Shown piece by piece: positions 8,634 through 16,409 of a DNA stretch of 64,000 nt (its first letter is position 1; every line of letters begins with the position of its first letter). This stretch comes from Streptomyces shenzhenensis (GTDB lineage Bacteria; Actinomycetota; Actinomycetes; Streptomycetales; Streptomycetaceae): positions 1-64,000 of the forward strand of contig NZ_PENI01000047.1 in the NCBI RefSeq assembly GCF_003688995.1, in the 5' to 3' direction. A program made the position numbers and the translations under genes. The notes under the pieces were generated by a model that saw only the letters and a program-made list of their open reading frames with translations, did not search any database and was not told the DNA's origin.

Positions 8634-8661
8634 GGCTCAACAGCGGAGCGCCGCGGGGCTG

Positions 8662-9921
8662 TCAGCGGTCCGGCCGGCGCTCGGCGAGCGTTGTGGTCAT
8701 GCGTTCGAGCAGCAGCCGGCGCTCATGCCGGGTGGGCGCGAGTTCGGCGGCGCGCTCGAGTTGTTCGGCCGCCTCGGCGTTCCGGCCGAGGCGGAGCAGG
8801 AGGTCGCCCCGGACCGCGCCGAACAGGTGGTAGCGGGCCATCCGCCGGTCGTCCAGGAGGGAGTCGACCACCGCCAGCGCGGTCTCCGGTCCGTCGCTGT
8901 GGAGGAGGGCCACTGCCCGGTTCAGCTCGACCACGGGGGACGGCGCCAGTTGGCCGAGGGCGTCGTAGAGCGCGACGATGCCGGCCCAGTCGGTGTCGGC
9001 GAAGGTGACCGCCCGGGCGTGGTATCCGGCGATGGCGGCCTGGAGCGTGTAAGGACCGAGCGGGCGGCCCAGACCGGTCGCCCGGTCCAGCATGGCGAGA
9101 CCGTGGGTGATGAGTGTCCGGTCCCAGCGCCGCCGGTCCTGGTGTTCGAGCAGCACCGGCGCGCCGTCCGCGTCGGTACGGGTGGGGAACCGCGAGGCCT
9201 GCAACTCCATGAGCGCGACCAGCCCGAAGACCTCGGGTTCGCGCGGCAGCAGTCCGGCGAGTACGCGTCCGAGCCGCATCGCCTCCTGCGCCAGGTCCCG
9301 TCGTACCCACTGGTCGCCGGAGGTGGCCGCGTACCCCTCGTTGAAGACGAGGTAGATGACTTTGAGCACCGCGCCGACCCGGGCCGGCAACTCCTCGGCC
9401 GGCGGGGGCTCGAAGGGAACCCGCGCTTCCGACAGCGTGCGCTTCGCCCGGGAGACACGCTGACCGAGCGTCGCGGAGGGCACGAGGAAGGCCCGGGCGA
9501 TCTCGTCGGTGGTGAGCCCGGCAACCAGGCGCAGGGTGAGTGCCACCCGCGACTCAGGGGCGAGTACGGGATGGCAGGCGATGAAGACGAGGGTGAGCAG
9601 GTCGTCGGGGATCCGGTCGAGTGCCTGCTCGGCAGCGTCGGGGGCCCGGTCGTCCAGGTCGGCGGCCATGAGGGCCGCCTTGCGCCGGCCGGTCTCCTCC
9701 CGTCGGGCACGGTCGATCGCCTTGTGCCGGGCGGTGGACATGAGCCACGCGCCCGGCCGCGGCGGGACACCGTCGGAGGGCCACTGTTCGAGGGCGGCCA
9801 CGAACGCCTCGGAGGCGAGGTCCTCGGCCACCGCGACATCCCCGATCTGCCGGGCGAGCGTGGCGATGATCCGCGGCGACTCGATCCGCCACAGCGCCTC
9901 GATCGACCGGCGGACGTCCAT
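8662..9921 (-). CDS. ECF42-group RNA polymerase sigma factor with TPR-like C-terminal extension
   Basis: A 419-residue sigma-70-family protein, much longer than a usual ECF. Region 2 is at residues 1-75 (AEDLASEAFVAALEQWP), region 4 around residues 125-175 (LRLVAGLTTDEIARAFLVP), and the remaining 230 residues are a helical TPR-like extension (GYHARAVTFADTDWAGIVALYDALG; SPVVELNRAVAL) diagnostic of ECF42. ECF42 factors are encoded with DGPF/YCII proteins and have no anti-sigma partner; the extension controls activity. It is the last gene of a four-gene minus-strand operon, 2 bp after the DGPF gene. Confidence 0.93.
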   Translation of the reverse strand: MDVRRSIEALWRIESPRIIATLARQIGDVAVAEDLASEAFVAALEQWPSDGVPPRPGAWLMSTARHKAIDRARREETGRRKAALMAADLDDRAPDAAEQALDRIPDDLLTLVFIACHPVLAPESRVALTLRLVAGLTTDEIARAFLVPSATLGQRVSRAKRTLSEARVPFEPPPAEELPARVGAVLKVIYLVFNEGYAATSGDQWVRRDLAQEAMRLGRVLAGLLPREPEVFGLVALMELQASRFPTRTDADGAPVLLEHQDRRRWDRTLITHGLAMLDRATGLGRPLGPYTLQAAIAGYHARAVTFADTDWAGIVALYDALGQLAPSPVVELNRAVALLHSDGPETALAVVDSLLDDRRMARYHLFGAVRGDLLLRLGRNAEAAEQLERAAELAPTRHERRLLLERMTTTLAERRPDR

Positions 9922-9923
9922 GA

Positions 9924-10352
9924 TCAGCCCTCGCCGCCCCGCTCCTGGAGCTGCCGGCTCTTTTCGAGAGTCGCGGGGTCGACGGTCTCGGCGAAGTCCG
10001 CCATGTCGAAGAACGGCCGGATCTCAAGCGTCTGCGTCGCACCGTACTGCGGGTCGAAGGGGCATCGCTTCGCCCATTCCACGGCCTCCGCGAGCGAGCT
10101 GACCTCCCAGATCCAGTAACCGGCGATGATCTCCTTCGACTCCGTGAACGGCCCGTCGACCACCGAGGTGCCGCCCGCCGTGAAGACCACCTGGGCCCCG
10201 GCCTCGCTGGGTTTCAGCCCCTCTCCGCCGAGCAGGATGCCGGCGTTGACGAGCAGTTCGTTGTAGGCCTGCATCTTCTCGAACATCTCCTGTGACGGCC
10301 GGGCCTTGCCTTCGTCGGCGCCGGTCCCCTTCGTCGTCACCATGACACGCAC
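9924..10352 (-). CDS. YCII-related DGPF-domain protein
   Basis: A 142-residue ferredoxin-like protein with the hallmark VVDGPFTESKE motif, plus YNELLVNAGILLGGEGL and GYWIWEVSSLAEAVEWAKRC. This is the standard genomic partner of ECF42 sigma factors; its biochemical role is unproven. I chose GTG at 10352 because AGGGGAGGG lies about 9 nt upstream and the protein then begins in the usual beta-strand (RVMVTTKG). It lies 2 bp before the sigma gene, so co-expression is nearly certain. Confidence 0.92.
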   Translation of the reverse strand: MRVMVTTKGTGADEGKARPSQEMFEKMQAYNELLVNAGILLGGEGLKPSEAGAQVVFTAGGTSVVDGPFTESKEIIAGYWIWEVSSLAEAVEWAKRCPFDPQYGATQTLEIRPFFDMADFAETVDPATLEKSRQLQERGGEG

Positions 10353-10371
10353 GATGTGGTTCCCTCCCCTG

Positions 10372-10716
10372 TCAGTGCACGCCGCAGGTCCGGCGCAGGA
10401 CGTCGGCGATGAGGTCGTAGTCGACCTCATCGCCCTCTCGGATGTCGACGGCCTTCCGATCACCGTTGCCGAGCGGCCGAAGCAGCCCCGGCACGGCGTC
10501 GACGCCGGCCGCGTCGAACACCATGAACGAGACCTTGTCCTTCGCGACGTGGATCACCGCCGCGTGACCGCCGTCGCGAAGAAAGTGCGGCTTACCGTAC
10601 AGGAAGGCCTCCTCGACGCCGGGGATCGTGCGGTGCGCCAGCTGACGCAGCCTCGTGCACACCTGTTTCTGCCAGGGTTTCGCCTTCTCGATGTAGTCCG
10701 TCACGTCGTCGTTCAT
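10372..10716 (-). CDS. DUF1801 domain protein
   Basis: A 114-residue protein of the DUF1801/YdhG fold: NDDVTDYIEKAKPWQKQVCT, IPGVEEAFLYGKPHF, and KDKVSFMVFDAAGV. The family is widespread and uncharacterised, with an iron-chaperone-frataxin-like fold. GGAGG precedes the ATG at 10716. It lies 19 bp upstream of the DGPF gene and 50 bp downstream of the reductase-like gene in the same transcription unit, as is common in ECF42 loci. Confidence 0.88.
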   Translation of the reverse strand: MNDDVTDYIEKAKPWQKQVCTRLRQLAHRTIPGVEEAFLYGKPHFLRDGGHAAVIHVAKDKVSFMVFDAAGVDAVPGLLRPLGNGDRKAVDIREGDEVDYDLIADVLRRTCGVH

Positions 10717-10766
10717 GCTGTCCTCCCAGGTGGGTGCGGGTTTGCTCGCCGGTGCCGTCACGTCCG

Positions 10767-11315
10767 TCACCGCGTGGTCGGGCGGTAGGTGAGGACCACC
10801 ACGCCGGAGTCGAAGGTCTCCGCGTCCGCCAGCTCGACCGGGCAGGTGCTCGCCGGCCGGAAGAGCGGCCGGCCGTCGCCCTTGAGCACCGGGTGGACCC
10901 AGATGCGGTACTCGTCGAGCAGTCCGGCCGCGGCGAGATCGTCGGTGAGCCGGCCGCTTCCCCAGACGAGGATGTCGGCGCCGTCCTGCTGCTTGAGCGT
11001 GTCGACCGTGCCGACCAGCTCGTCCCCGGGGATCACCGTCGCCGGTCCCCACGCGGCGGTGTCGACCGGCTCGGAGGCGACGACGTACTTGGGAATCGCG
11101 TTGACGTGGTCGGCGTACGGATTGCTGCCCATGTTCGGCCACGCCTGAGCCATGCCCTCGTAGGTGACGCGGCCCAGGAGCAGCGTGTCGGCGCCGAGGG
11201 TCAGCTCGAAGGCGTGCTTCTGCGCCGCCTCGTCGTGGTACCGGAGCGACCACTCGTGCGGGTCGTCGATGTAGCCGTCGAGCGTCGTGTAGGTGGAAGC
11301 GATGATCCTGCGCAT
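10767..11315 (-). CDS. Dihydrofolate-reductase/RibD C-terminal family protein
   Basis: A 182-residue RibD_C/DHFR-like protein: RIIASTYTTLDGYIDDPHEW at the N terminus, ADTLLLGRVTYEGMAQAWP, DILVWGSGRLTDDLAAAGLL, and WVHPVLKGDGRPLF. It probably binds NADPH; the substrate is unknown. The ATG at 11315 has GGGAGA upstream. It is the first gene of the ECF42 operon, and the candidate ECF42 promoter ends about 50 bp before its start. Confidence 0.9.
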   Translation of the reverse strand: MRRIIASTYTTLDGYIDDPHEWSLRYHDEAAQKHAFELTLGADTLLLGRVTYEGMAQAWPNMGSNPYADHVNAIPKYVVASEPVDTAAWGPATVIPGDELVGTVDTLKQQDGADILVWGSGRLTDDLAAAGLLDEYRIWVHPVLKGDGRPLFRPASTCPVELADAETFDSGVVVLTYRPTTR

Positions 11316-11367
11316 GGGAGTTCTCCCTGATGAAGTGATCGGGCCCGGTGGCCCTGCTGCCAGGTCT

Positions 11368-11393
11368 TCGAACGGGAGGCCGCGTTTTCGACA
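11368..11393 (-). promoter_or_regulatory. Candidate ECF42-dependent promoter
   Basis: On the minus strand TGTCGA (11388-11393) is followed after 17 nt by CGA (11368-11370). ECF42 promoters as I recall them carry TGTCGA at -35 and a CGA-type -10. The site lies 53 bp before the start of the first operon gene, so the sigma factor probably drives its own operon. The match is by eye. Confidence 0.6.
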
Positions 11394-12036
11394 TCGACGG
11401 GAGAGAAAACCGCGGACGGGCCCTGGGCGGCGGACGTTTTCCATGCGTTGATGGATGTGTGAGGGTTCTGCGCCCTCTGAGAGAAGCCGGCGCACCGGGA
11501 GGCCGCGCCGTACGCGCTGGACCAGGCCGTCGCCGGGCTGCGCGGGCTCGCCGCCACGCTGCACGTCGTGGACGGGGGCCGGCTCCACCTCGTCACGAGC
11601 CGGGGCTGCCTCAGGACGCCCTGCGCACATGGGAGGGGCTGGACACAGGGGTATCCGGCAGCGGACCGGCACGCACCATGACCCAGCGCGCGCTCGTCCG
11701 GCTGACCGTCGCGGCCGACTGCCCCCTCCGCCCCGGCCGGCATCGGTCGGCGCACACCGGCGCACCGGGCGGCCGCCGCGCGTACGGTACGGAGCCGGGG
11801 ACGGAGTTGCTCGGTCCGGTCGAGTTCGGTGTGCATGTCCCGGTGGCGTTCGGTGAGTTCGCCCGCGCAGTTGCAGTGCCTCGCCGGCCTGATGGAGAAG
11901 GTCCGGCCGGTTCCTGACCTCGCTCCGGTGCGTCCAGGTCGCGCAGCGGGAGACGCGGCGGCCCGGCCTGTCTGGGTGAGACGGCCGGGTCCGGGCGTCG
12001 CCGGTGGTGGCGGGGTCGTGCTGTGGGCGCTGCCGG
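11394..12036. other. Gap with decayed GAF-like coding traces
   Basis: No intact gene. On the plus strand, 11478-11720 shows two frames in succession, VVDGGRLHLVTSRG and then LPQDALRTWEGLDTG, which together resemble the GAF segment of SpoIIE-type phosphatases broken by a frameshift. This is suggestive only. The rest shows no convincing coding or hairpin signal. Confidence 0.3.
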
Positions 12037-12963
12037 TCAGTCGGCCAGCGCGGGCCTGGGCTGGCCCAGCCGTCCTCGTGTCGCTATCAGCAGGATCAGG
12101 GCCGCCACGGCCGAGACGAGCAGGAAGGTGTGGGACGCGTCGCTGCGCCCCAGGTCGGGGAACATGTCCGACCACGCCGTGGAGATGTAGTTGTTGACGC
12201 CGCAGTGCAGCAGCATCACGAGCGGCATGCTCTCGCCGGACTTGTTGAACACCCAGGTCATCACGGCGCTGAACGCGATGGTCGTGGCGATGAACTCCAC
12301 CGGCTCGATCAGCGCCACATCCGGTCCGCCGCCCCACTCGGTGAGGAACAGCGGCAGGTGCCAGATGCCCCACAGGACACCGACGACGGCGGTGGCGGTG
12401 AGGGCGCCGTAGCGGTTCTGCATGCGGGGCATGGCGAACTCGCGCCAGCCGGGCTCCTCGGCGAGGCCGGTCGTGAGCATCTGCATCAGCAGGGCGGGCA
12501 GGTAGGCGACGAGGATCGCGGCGGAGGGCAGTTCGGGCGCGCGGCCGGACAGCGCGGCCGAGCCGAGCATCAGCGCGACCGGCACCGCGAGGACGACGAC
12601 CAGATACCAGCGCCAGCCGACCTTGAACTTCGTCATGCGGGTCCGCCAGGTCCGCAGGCCCGCGCGTCCTTCCAGGACGCCGGTGACGAGGAGGGCCGCG
12701 GTGATCGGCCCGAGGTAGGCGCCGGGCAGGACGCCGAGGAGCTGGGATCCGACCGCGCCGCCGGGGAAGGTGAAGTCCCAGGCGCCGATGCCGTTGTGGG
12801 AGAGGATGTACGGCGTCCAGGCCACCCAGCTCAGCCCGTAGGCCAGTGCGAAGAACCAGGTCAGGGGGTGGCGGCGGATGCTGCCGCGCAGCCCCGTGTG
12901 CTGCTGGGGCGGGGCCGGCGGGGTCGGTGTGATGCCGGGGGTGACGGGGACGGAGGAGCTCAC
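12037..12963 (-). CDS. CPBP-family intramembrane metalloprotease
   Basis: A 308-residue protein with about eight hydrophobic spans. The three Abi/CPBP motifs are present: EEPGWRE (catalytic Glu pair and Arg), GIWHLPLFL (His) and LLHCGVNNY (His/Asn). Family members are intramembrane glutamic/metal endopeptidases linked to prenyl-protein processing or bacteriocin immunity. It starts at GTG 12963 with a weak AAAGG. Two back-to-back palindromes at 13028-13070 lie in its promoter region. It is transcribed divergently from the ABC transporter gene. Confidence 0.92.
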   Translation of the reverse strand: MSSSVPVTPGITPTPPAPPQQHTGLRGSIRRHPLTWFFALAYGLSWVAWTPYILSHNGIGAWDFTFPGGAVGSQLLGVLPGAYLGPITAALLVTGVLEGRAGLRTWRTRMTKFKVGWRWYLVVVLAVPVALMLGSAALSGRAPELPSAAILVAYLPALLMQMLTTGLAEEPGWREFAMPRMQNRYGALTATAVVGVLWGIWHLPLFLTEWGGGPDVALIEPVEFIATTIAFSAVMTWVFNKSGESMPLVMLLHCGVNNYISTAWSDMFPDLGRSDASHTFLLVSAVAALILLIATRGRLGQPRPALAD

Positions 12964-13027
12964 CGCGGTGCCTTTCGGAGGGGCTGACGTGATGTGCTCA
13001 GCTCATCAGTGCGGGGCTCGGAGATCA

Positions 13028-13045
13028 TTGGGGTGCGTACCCCAA
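13028..13045. promoter_or_regulatory. Palindrome upstream of CPBP gene (site A)
   Basis: TTGGGGT and ACCCCAA form a perfect 7-bp inverted repeat with a 4-bp centre, 65 bp upstream of the CPBP start codon. With the 22-bp dyad immediately beyond, it looks like a composite operator. Confidence 0.45.
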
Positions 13046-13048
13046 CTC

Positions 13049-13070
13049 CAGGTACAGCAGGCTGTACCTG
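13049..13070. promoter_or_regulatory. 22-bp dyad upstream of CPBP gene (site B)
   Basis: Arms CAGGTACAGC and GCTGTACCTG are perfect 10-bp inverse complements around AG. The size and symmetry suit a TetR- or GntR-type dimer. No regulator is encoded next door, so the cognate factor would act in trans. Confidence 0.5.
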
Positions 13071-13441
13071 ACGTGTCGTCGGGCTCCGAGCGCTCCGCCG
13101 GAAGAGCCGCGGCGTCCGTCGTTCGTGTGCGGCGCCGCGGTGGCTGGGCGCGCAGTTCCCCGCGCCCCTACCGGGGCGCTGCCGGACCCAGTCGTGTGGG
13201 ACCACTGCCACCGAGCCGATTCGGCCCGTCGGAAACCTCATGCGTCACAGGTGTTTCAGACGTCGGCGATTCGGCCAGGCCCCGCCGCCCGGCGGCGGCC
13301 CCAGCACGGCGTCCACGCGTTCGTCCCCTTGCGTTCCAAGGCCACCGGCACGTCCGAAATCGAGCGCGTTCGATTCCGGCGGCGGGTCGTTATGCCGTGC
13401 ACCGCCGAGCCATCCGGGTACGGCACCGCCTCCGAGGAGCG
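13071..13441. other. Intergenic region before ABC transporter
   Basis: About 370 bp with no convincing gene on either strand. It should contain the promoter of the ABC transporter gene. Upstream extensions of that frame lack an RBS and a plausible N terminus. Confidence 0.5.
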
Positions 13442-15337
13442 ATGCAGGTGACTGTGACTGACGCCTCGACCGCACACGCGAAGACGCCACCCCCGCCGCC
13501 CCCGGCCACCATCACCTTCGAGGGAAAATTCGGCAAGAACCCGCTGGCGGACGCCGGTTTCGGGGCCATGTGCCGGCGCCTTCCCGCCGTGCTCGGGCAC
13601 ACGGCGCGGATGGCATGGGCCGTCGACAGGACCGGCGTCGTGCTGCTCCTCGTCTGCCAGGTGCTGACCGGCGTCGCCGCCGCCGTCGTCCTCGCCTTCA
13701 CCGCGCAGGCGATGACCCACATCCTCGCCACCGGCACCGTGTCCGAACGTCTGCACGCCGCGCTGCCCGCCCTGATCGTCGTGACGGCGGCCGCGGCCGT
13801 CGGCCGCGTCAGCGGCGCCCTGTCCTCGTACGCCGACCGGCGGATCACCCCGCTGCTGACGACCGAGGCGGACATGGTCCTCGTCGCCGCCGTGTGCCGC
13901 GTGGAGTCGTCCGCGTACGGGGAGGACGGATTCGCCGACCGGCAGGAGGCCGCCGAGGTCGGGGTCACCCGGACCCGGATGATGGTGCAGGACGCCCAGC
14001 GGTTCATGTCCGCCCTGATCCGCATGGTCGCCGCGAGCGGGGTCATCACCGCGCTGCACCCGCTGCTGCTGCCCCTGCTCCTGCTGGCCGTGCTCCCGGC
14101 CGGCACCGGGGCCGTGCTGTCCGCACGGGTCGACTACGAGACCCACTACCTCAACGTGGGTGACCGCAACGTGCGCTCCATGATGCGCTGGTGGGCCACC
14201 TACTCCCGCTACGGCGACGAGGTCCGCGCCAACGGCATGACCGGCTACCTCATCTACTGGTACCGCGCCCTGTCCGACCGGATCGACCGGCGCACCGTGA
14301 CCGCCGCCCCGCGGATGCTCCGCATCGCCCTGGCGACCAGCGCCCTGGGCGGGATCTTCCTGCTGTGCACGTGGGCCACCCTCGCCTGGCTGGCGACCAC
14401 CGGCCGGATCGCCCTGCCCGTCGCGGCCACCGCCGTCGTCGCCGTCCAGACCACACTGGCCGCGCTCTCCCAGTGCGTCATCCACGGCGCCGCGATGTTC
14501 CACACCTCGCTCTACCTGGCCGACATGCGGTCCTTCCTGGACATGGCCGGTGAACGCGCCCCGAAGCGCGGCGAGTCGGCCGTCCCGGAACGCGTGGCCG
14601 AGATCCGCCTCGACGACGTCGTGTACCAGTACCCCGGCAAGGAGGAACCGGCCGTCGCGGGGGTCTCGCTCACGCTCCGCCGCGGCGAGATCCTGGCCGT
14701 CGTCGGCGAGAACGGCTCGGGCAAGTCGACCCTGGCCAAACTGATCACCGGCATCCTGCTCGCCGACAAGGGCCGCGTCCTGTGGGACGGCATCGACCTG
14801 GCCGAGGCCGATCCCGACGCCCTGTGGAAGCGCACCGCGCTGGTCCCCCAGGGGTTCGCCTGCTGGCCCCTGCGCGCCCGGGAGAACATCACCCTGGGCC
14901 AGCCGAGGACGTACGACGACGGGCCGGTGTGGGACGTCGTCGACGCCGTCGGCATGCGCGAGGCGATCGAGAAGCTGCCCCGGCAGCTCGACACCCTCCT
15001 CGCCAAGGAACTGTGGGGCGGCGCCGAACTGTCCGGAGGGCAGTGGCAGCGGCTCGTGTGCGGCCGCGCGCTCTACCGGCGGACCCCGCTCCTGATCCTG
15101 GACGAGCCGACCTCGCAGATGGACGCCCGCGGTGAGCACGCCATCTTCCTGGAGATCAAGCGGATCGCCGCCGAGCGCATGACGGTCGTCGTCACCCACC
15201 AGCTCGAGAACACCCGGCTCGCCGACCGCATCCTCGTCATGGACAAGGGCCGGATCGTCGAACAGGGCACGTACGAGGAACTGACACACGCCGGGGGCCT
15301 GTTCGCGGAACTCGTCGCCCTGGCTCAGGACAGGTGA
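13442..15337 (+). CDS. ABC transporter, fused permease-ATPase (exporter type)
   Basis: A 631-residue half-transporter. Six membrane spans lie between residues 60 and 350 (VLLLVCQVLTGVAAAVVLAF is the first). The ATPase has Walker A GENGSGKST, Q-loop LVPQGF, signature ELSGGQWQRL, Walker B LLILDEPTS and switch His VVTHQ. Such single-chain exporters work as homodimers and export peptides, lipids or natural products; the long proline-containing N terminus resembles RiPP-linked actinomycete exporters, but no precursor peptide was found nearby. ATG 13442 has GAGGAG too close; GTG 13448, two codons in, has the same SD at ideal spacing and may be the true start. Confidence 0.92.
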   Translation: MQVTVTDASTAHAKTPPPPPPATITFEGKFGKNPLADAGFGAMCRRLPAVLGHTARMAWAVDRTGVVLLLVCQVLTGVAAAVVLAFTAQAMTHILATGTVSERLHAALPALIVVTAAAAVGRVSGALSSYADRRITPLLTTEADMVLVAAVCRVESSAYGEDGFADRQEAAEVGVTRTRMMVQDAQRFMSALIRMVAASGVITALHPLLLPLLLLAVLPAGTGAVLSARVDYETHYLNVGDRNVRSMMRWWATYSRYGDEVRANGMTGYLIYWYRALSDRIDRRTVTAAPRMLRIALATSALGGIFLLCTWATLAWLATTGRIALPVAATAVVAVQTTLAALSQCVIHGAAMFHTSLYLADMRSFLDMAGERAPKRGESAVPERVAEIRLDDVVYQYPGKEEPAVAGVSLTLRRGEILAVVGENGSGKSTLAKLITGILLADKGRVLWDGIDLAEADPDALWKRTALVPQGFACWPLRARENITLGQPRTYDDGPVWDVVDAVGMREAIEKLPRQLDTLLAKELWGGAELSGGQWQRLVCGRALYRRTPLLILDEPTSQMDARGEHAIFLEIKRIAAERMTVVVTHQLENTRLADRILVMDKGRIVEQGTYEELTHAGGLFAELVALAQDR

Positions 15338-15451
15338 CTTCCGAACGATACGCAGATATCCGGTAGCCCGTAGGGACAAGTCCGGTTCTGCTACCGGCCC
15401 GTAGAAACTTCACACTGTCAGTCGATCACACCTGTACCGTGGGTAACGCCT

Positions 15452-15492
15452 GGTCGCGGCCCGGCTCGACGACGAGCGCACGGGCCGCGACC
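15452..15492. terminator. 12-bp stem hairpin after ABC transporter
   Basis: GGTCGCGGCCCG (15452-15463) and CGGGCCGCGACC (15481-15492) are perfect inverse complements with a 17-nt loop. It lies 115 bp after the transporter stop and 25 bp before the first zinc-ribbon gene, so it may end the transporter transcript or act as a leader structure. Confidence 0.5.
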
Positions 15493-15516
15493 GCCCGACC
15501 ATCCGGAGGTGCGGCG

Positions 15517-15723
15517 ATGGCCGTCTGTATCCGTTCCGAGGCACGGCACGACGAGAGCACCGGCAGGCGCGGCCTGTGCTCCTGGTGCAGACGCCTCGCC
15601 GACGACATCCAGCTGATCCAGGCCGTGGAGGCGGGCTCCGGCCCGTGCGCGGGCGGAAGCCAGTTCGCCTGCCGTCCGTGCCGTGCGGCCCACCGGCTGG
15701 TCCCGCTCGCCGGCCGGCCATGA
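15517..15723 (+). CDS. Small zinc-ribbon protein 1
   Basis: A 68-residue protein with two CxxC knuckles, CSWC near residue 21 and CRPC near residue 54, consistent with one structural zinc site. GGAGGT lies 6 nt before ATG 15517. The stop overlaps the next start (ATGA), so the three zinc-ribbon genes are translationally coupled. I recognise no named family; function unknown. Confidence 0.75.
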   Translation: MAVCIRSEARHDESTGRRGLCSWCRRLADDIQLIQAVEAGSGPCAGGSQFACRPCRAAHRLVPLAGRP

Positions 15724-15956
15724 CCCCGCTGCGCGAGCCGCCGCCCGTCGCCTCGCTGACCTACGCCCAGTACGCGGGGTGGGCCTGCTGCTGGTGCGGC
15801 ACGAGCCTGCTCGACGTGACCGGTGCCGTGTCCGCCGGCATCGCGCGCGGCCAGGCCGGCGCCCACGTCCTCGACATCGAGGTGTACGCCTGCCCCGGCT
15901 GCGCACCCTCGGATCCCGGCCGCCCGGAACACCACTGCCAAGGAGACCCGAAGTGA
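15720..15956 (+). CDS. Small zinc-ribbon protein 2
   Basis: A 78-residue protein with CCWCG near residue 23 and CPGC near residue 60, another two-knuckle zinc ribbon with a hydrophobic middle (VSAGIARGQAGAHVLDIEVY). It starts by ATGA overlap with gene 1 and ends overlapping the GTG of gene 3. Small tandem zinc ribbons of this kind occur in Streptomyces accessory regions; the role is unknown. Confidence 0.75.
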   Translation: MTPLREPPPVASLTYAQYAGWACCWCGTSLLDVTGAVSAGIARGQAGAHVLDIEVYACPGCAPSDPGRPEHHCQGDPK

Positions 15957-16237
15957 AGATCTGCCGCCGCTGCGACCAGCCCATCGAGGGCCCGGCCGAA
16001 GAGTGGTCCCCGCTGCGCCCGACCGGCGCCAGCGCAAACGTGTACACCCATCCGGGCGGCCGGTGCCCCCTAGGCCCTGTCGTCAAATTCCCGCCTGCCC
16101 CGCGACGCCATGCACGCACTCTCGCCGCACCGGACACAGGCCCAAGTACGTCCAGTACGAGGACCCGCGCCCGGCACACCGAGAGCACGCACCTGACCCC
16201 GCAGGGCCCGCCCTCCGGGCGAACGACGGGAATTTGA
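15953..16237 (+). CDS. Small zinc-ribbon protein 3, 3' end replaced by MITE
   Basis: GTG 15953 overlaps the previous stop; AAGGAGA lies about 7 nt upstream. The first 40 residues (MKICRRCDQPIEGPAEEWSP, then a cysteine after HPGGR) form a zinc-ribbon micro-protein. After residue 40 the frame runs into the terminal repeat of a MITE at 16072 and stays open for 54 low-complexity residues that look non-native. The natural C terminus was probably a few residues past HPGGRC. The hybrid tail may or may not be tolerated. Confidence 0.6.
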   Translation: MKICRRCDQPIEGPAEEWSPLRPTGASANVYTHPGGRCPLGPVVKFPPAPRRHARTLAAPDTGPSTSSTRTRARHTESTHLTPQGPPSGRTTGI

Positions 16238-16248
16238 CGACAGGACCT
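16072..16248. mobile_element. 177-bp MITE with 22-bp terminal inverted repeats (IS5-type ends)
   Basis: The left end 16072-16093 and the right end 16227-16248 are inverse complements with one mismatch; the shared core is CCTGTCGTCAAATTCCCG. There is no transposase inside. Ends of this sequence are familiar from IS5-type elements of Streptomyces. I see no clear target duplication. Insertion truncated the third zinc-ribbon gene and supplies its current stop. Confidence 0.8.
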
Positions 16249-16329
16249 GGCACCGCAGCGGACCGGGTCGCAGCTGCGCCGCCCGTAGCCCCGCCCGTCC
16301 GCGCGCTCCTCGGGGGCGGGCGGTACCGG

Positions 16330-16362
16330 GGGCCCGGCCGGACACCCGTCCGGCCGGGGCCC
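16330..16362. terminator. GC-rich hairpin, probable terminator
   Basis: CCCGGCCGGAC and GTCCGGCCGGG pair around an ACCC loop, with a slightly bulged extension of the stem. It lies about 50 bp downstream of the GH172 gene stop on the minus strand and can also stop plus-strand transcripts. Confidence 0.65.
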
Positions 16363-16409
16363 GCTCCCTGGGCGGGATGCCGTCCCACGGCCGGTACGGG
16401 CAGGCCGGT

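Noticed and set aside
13256-15379. 707-codon minus-strand open frame
   Set aside because: Antisense shadow of the ABC transporter; the sense frame has all ATPase motifs.
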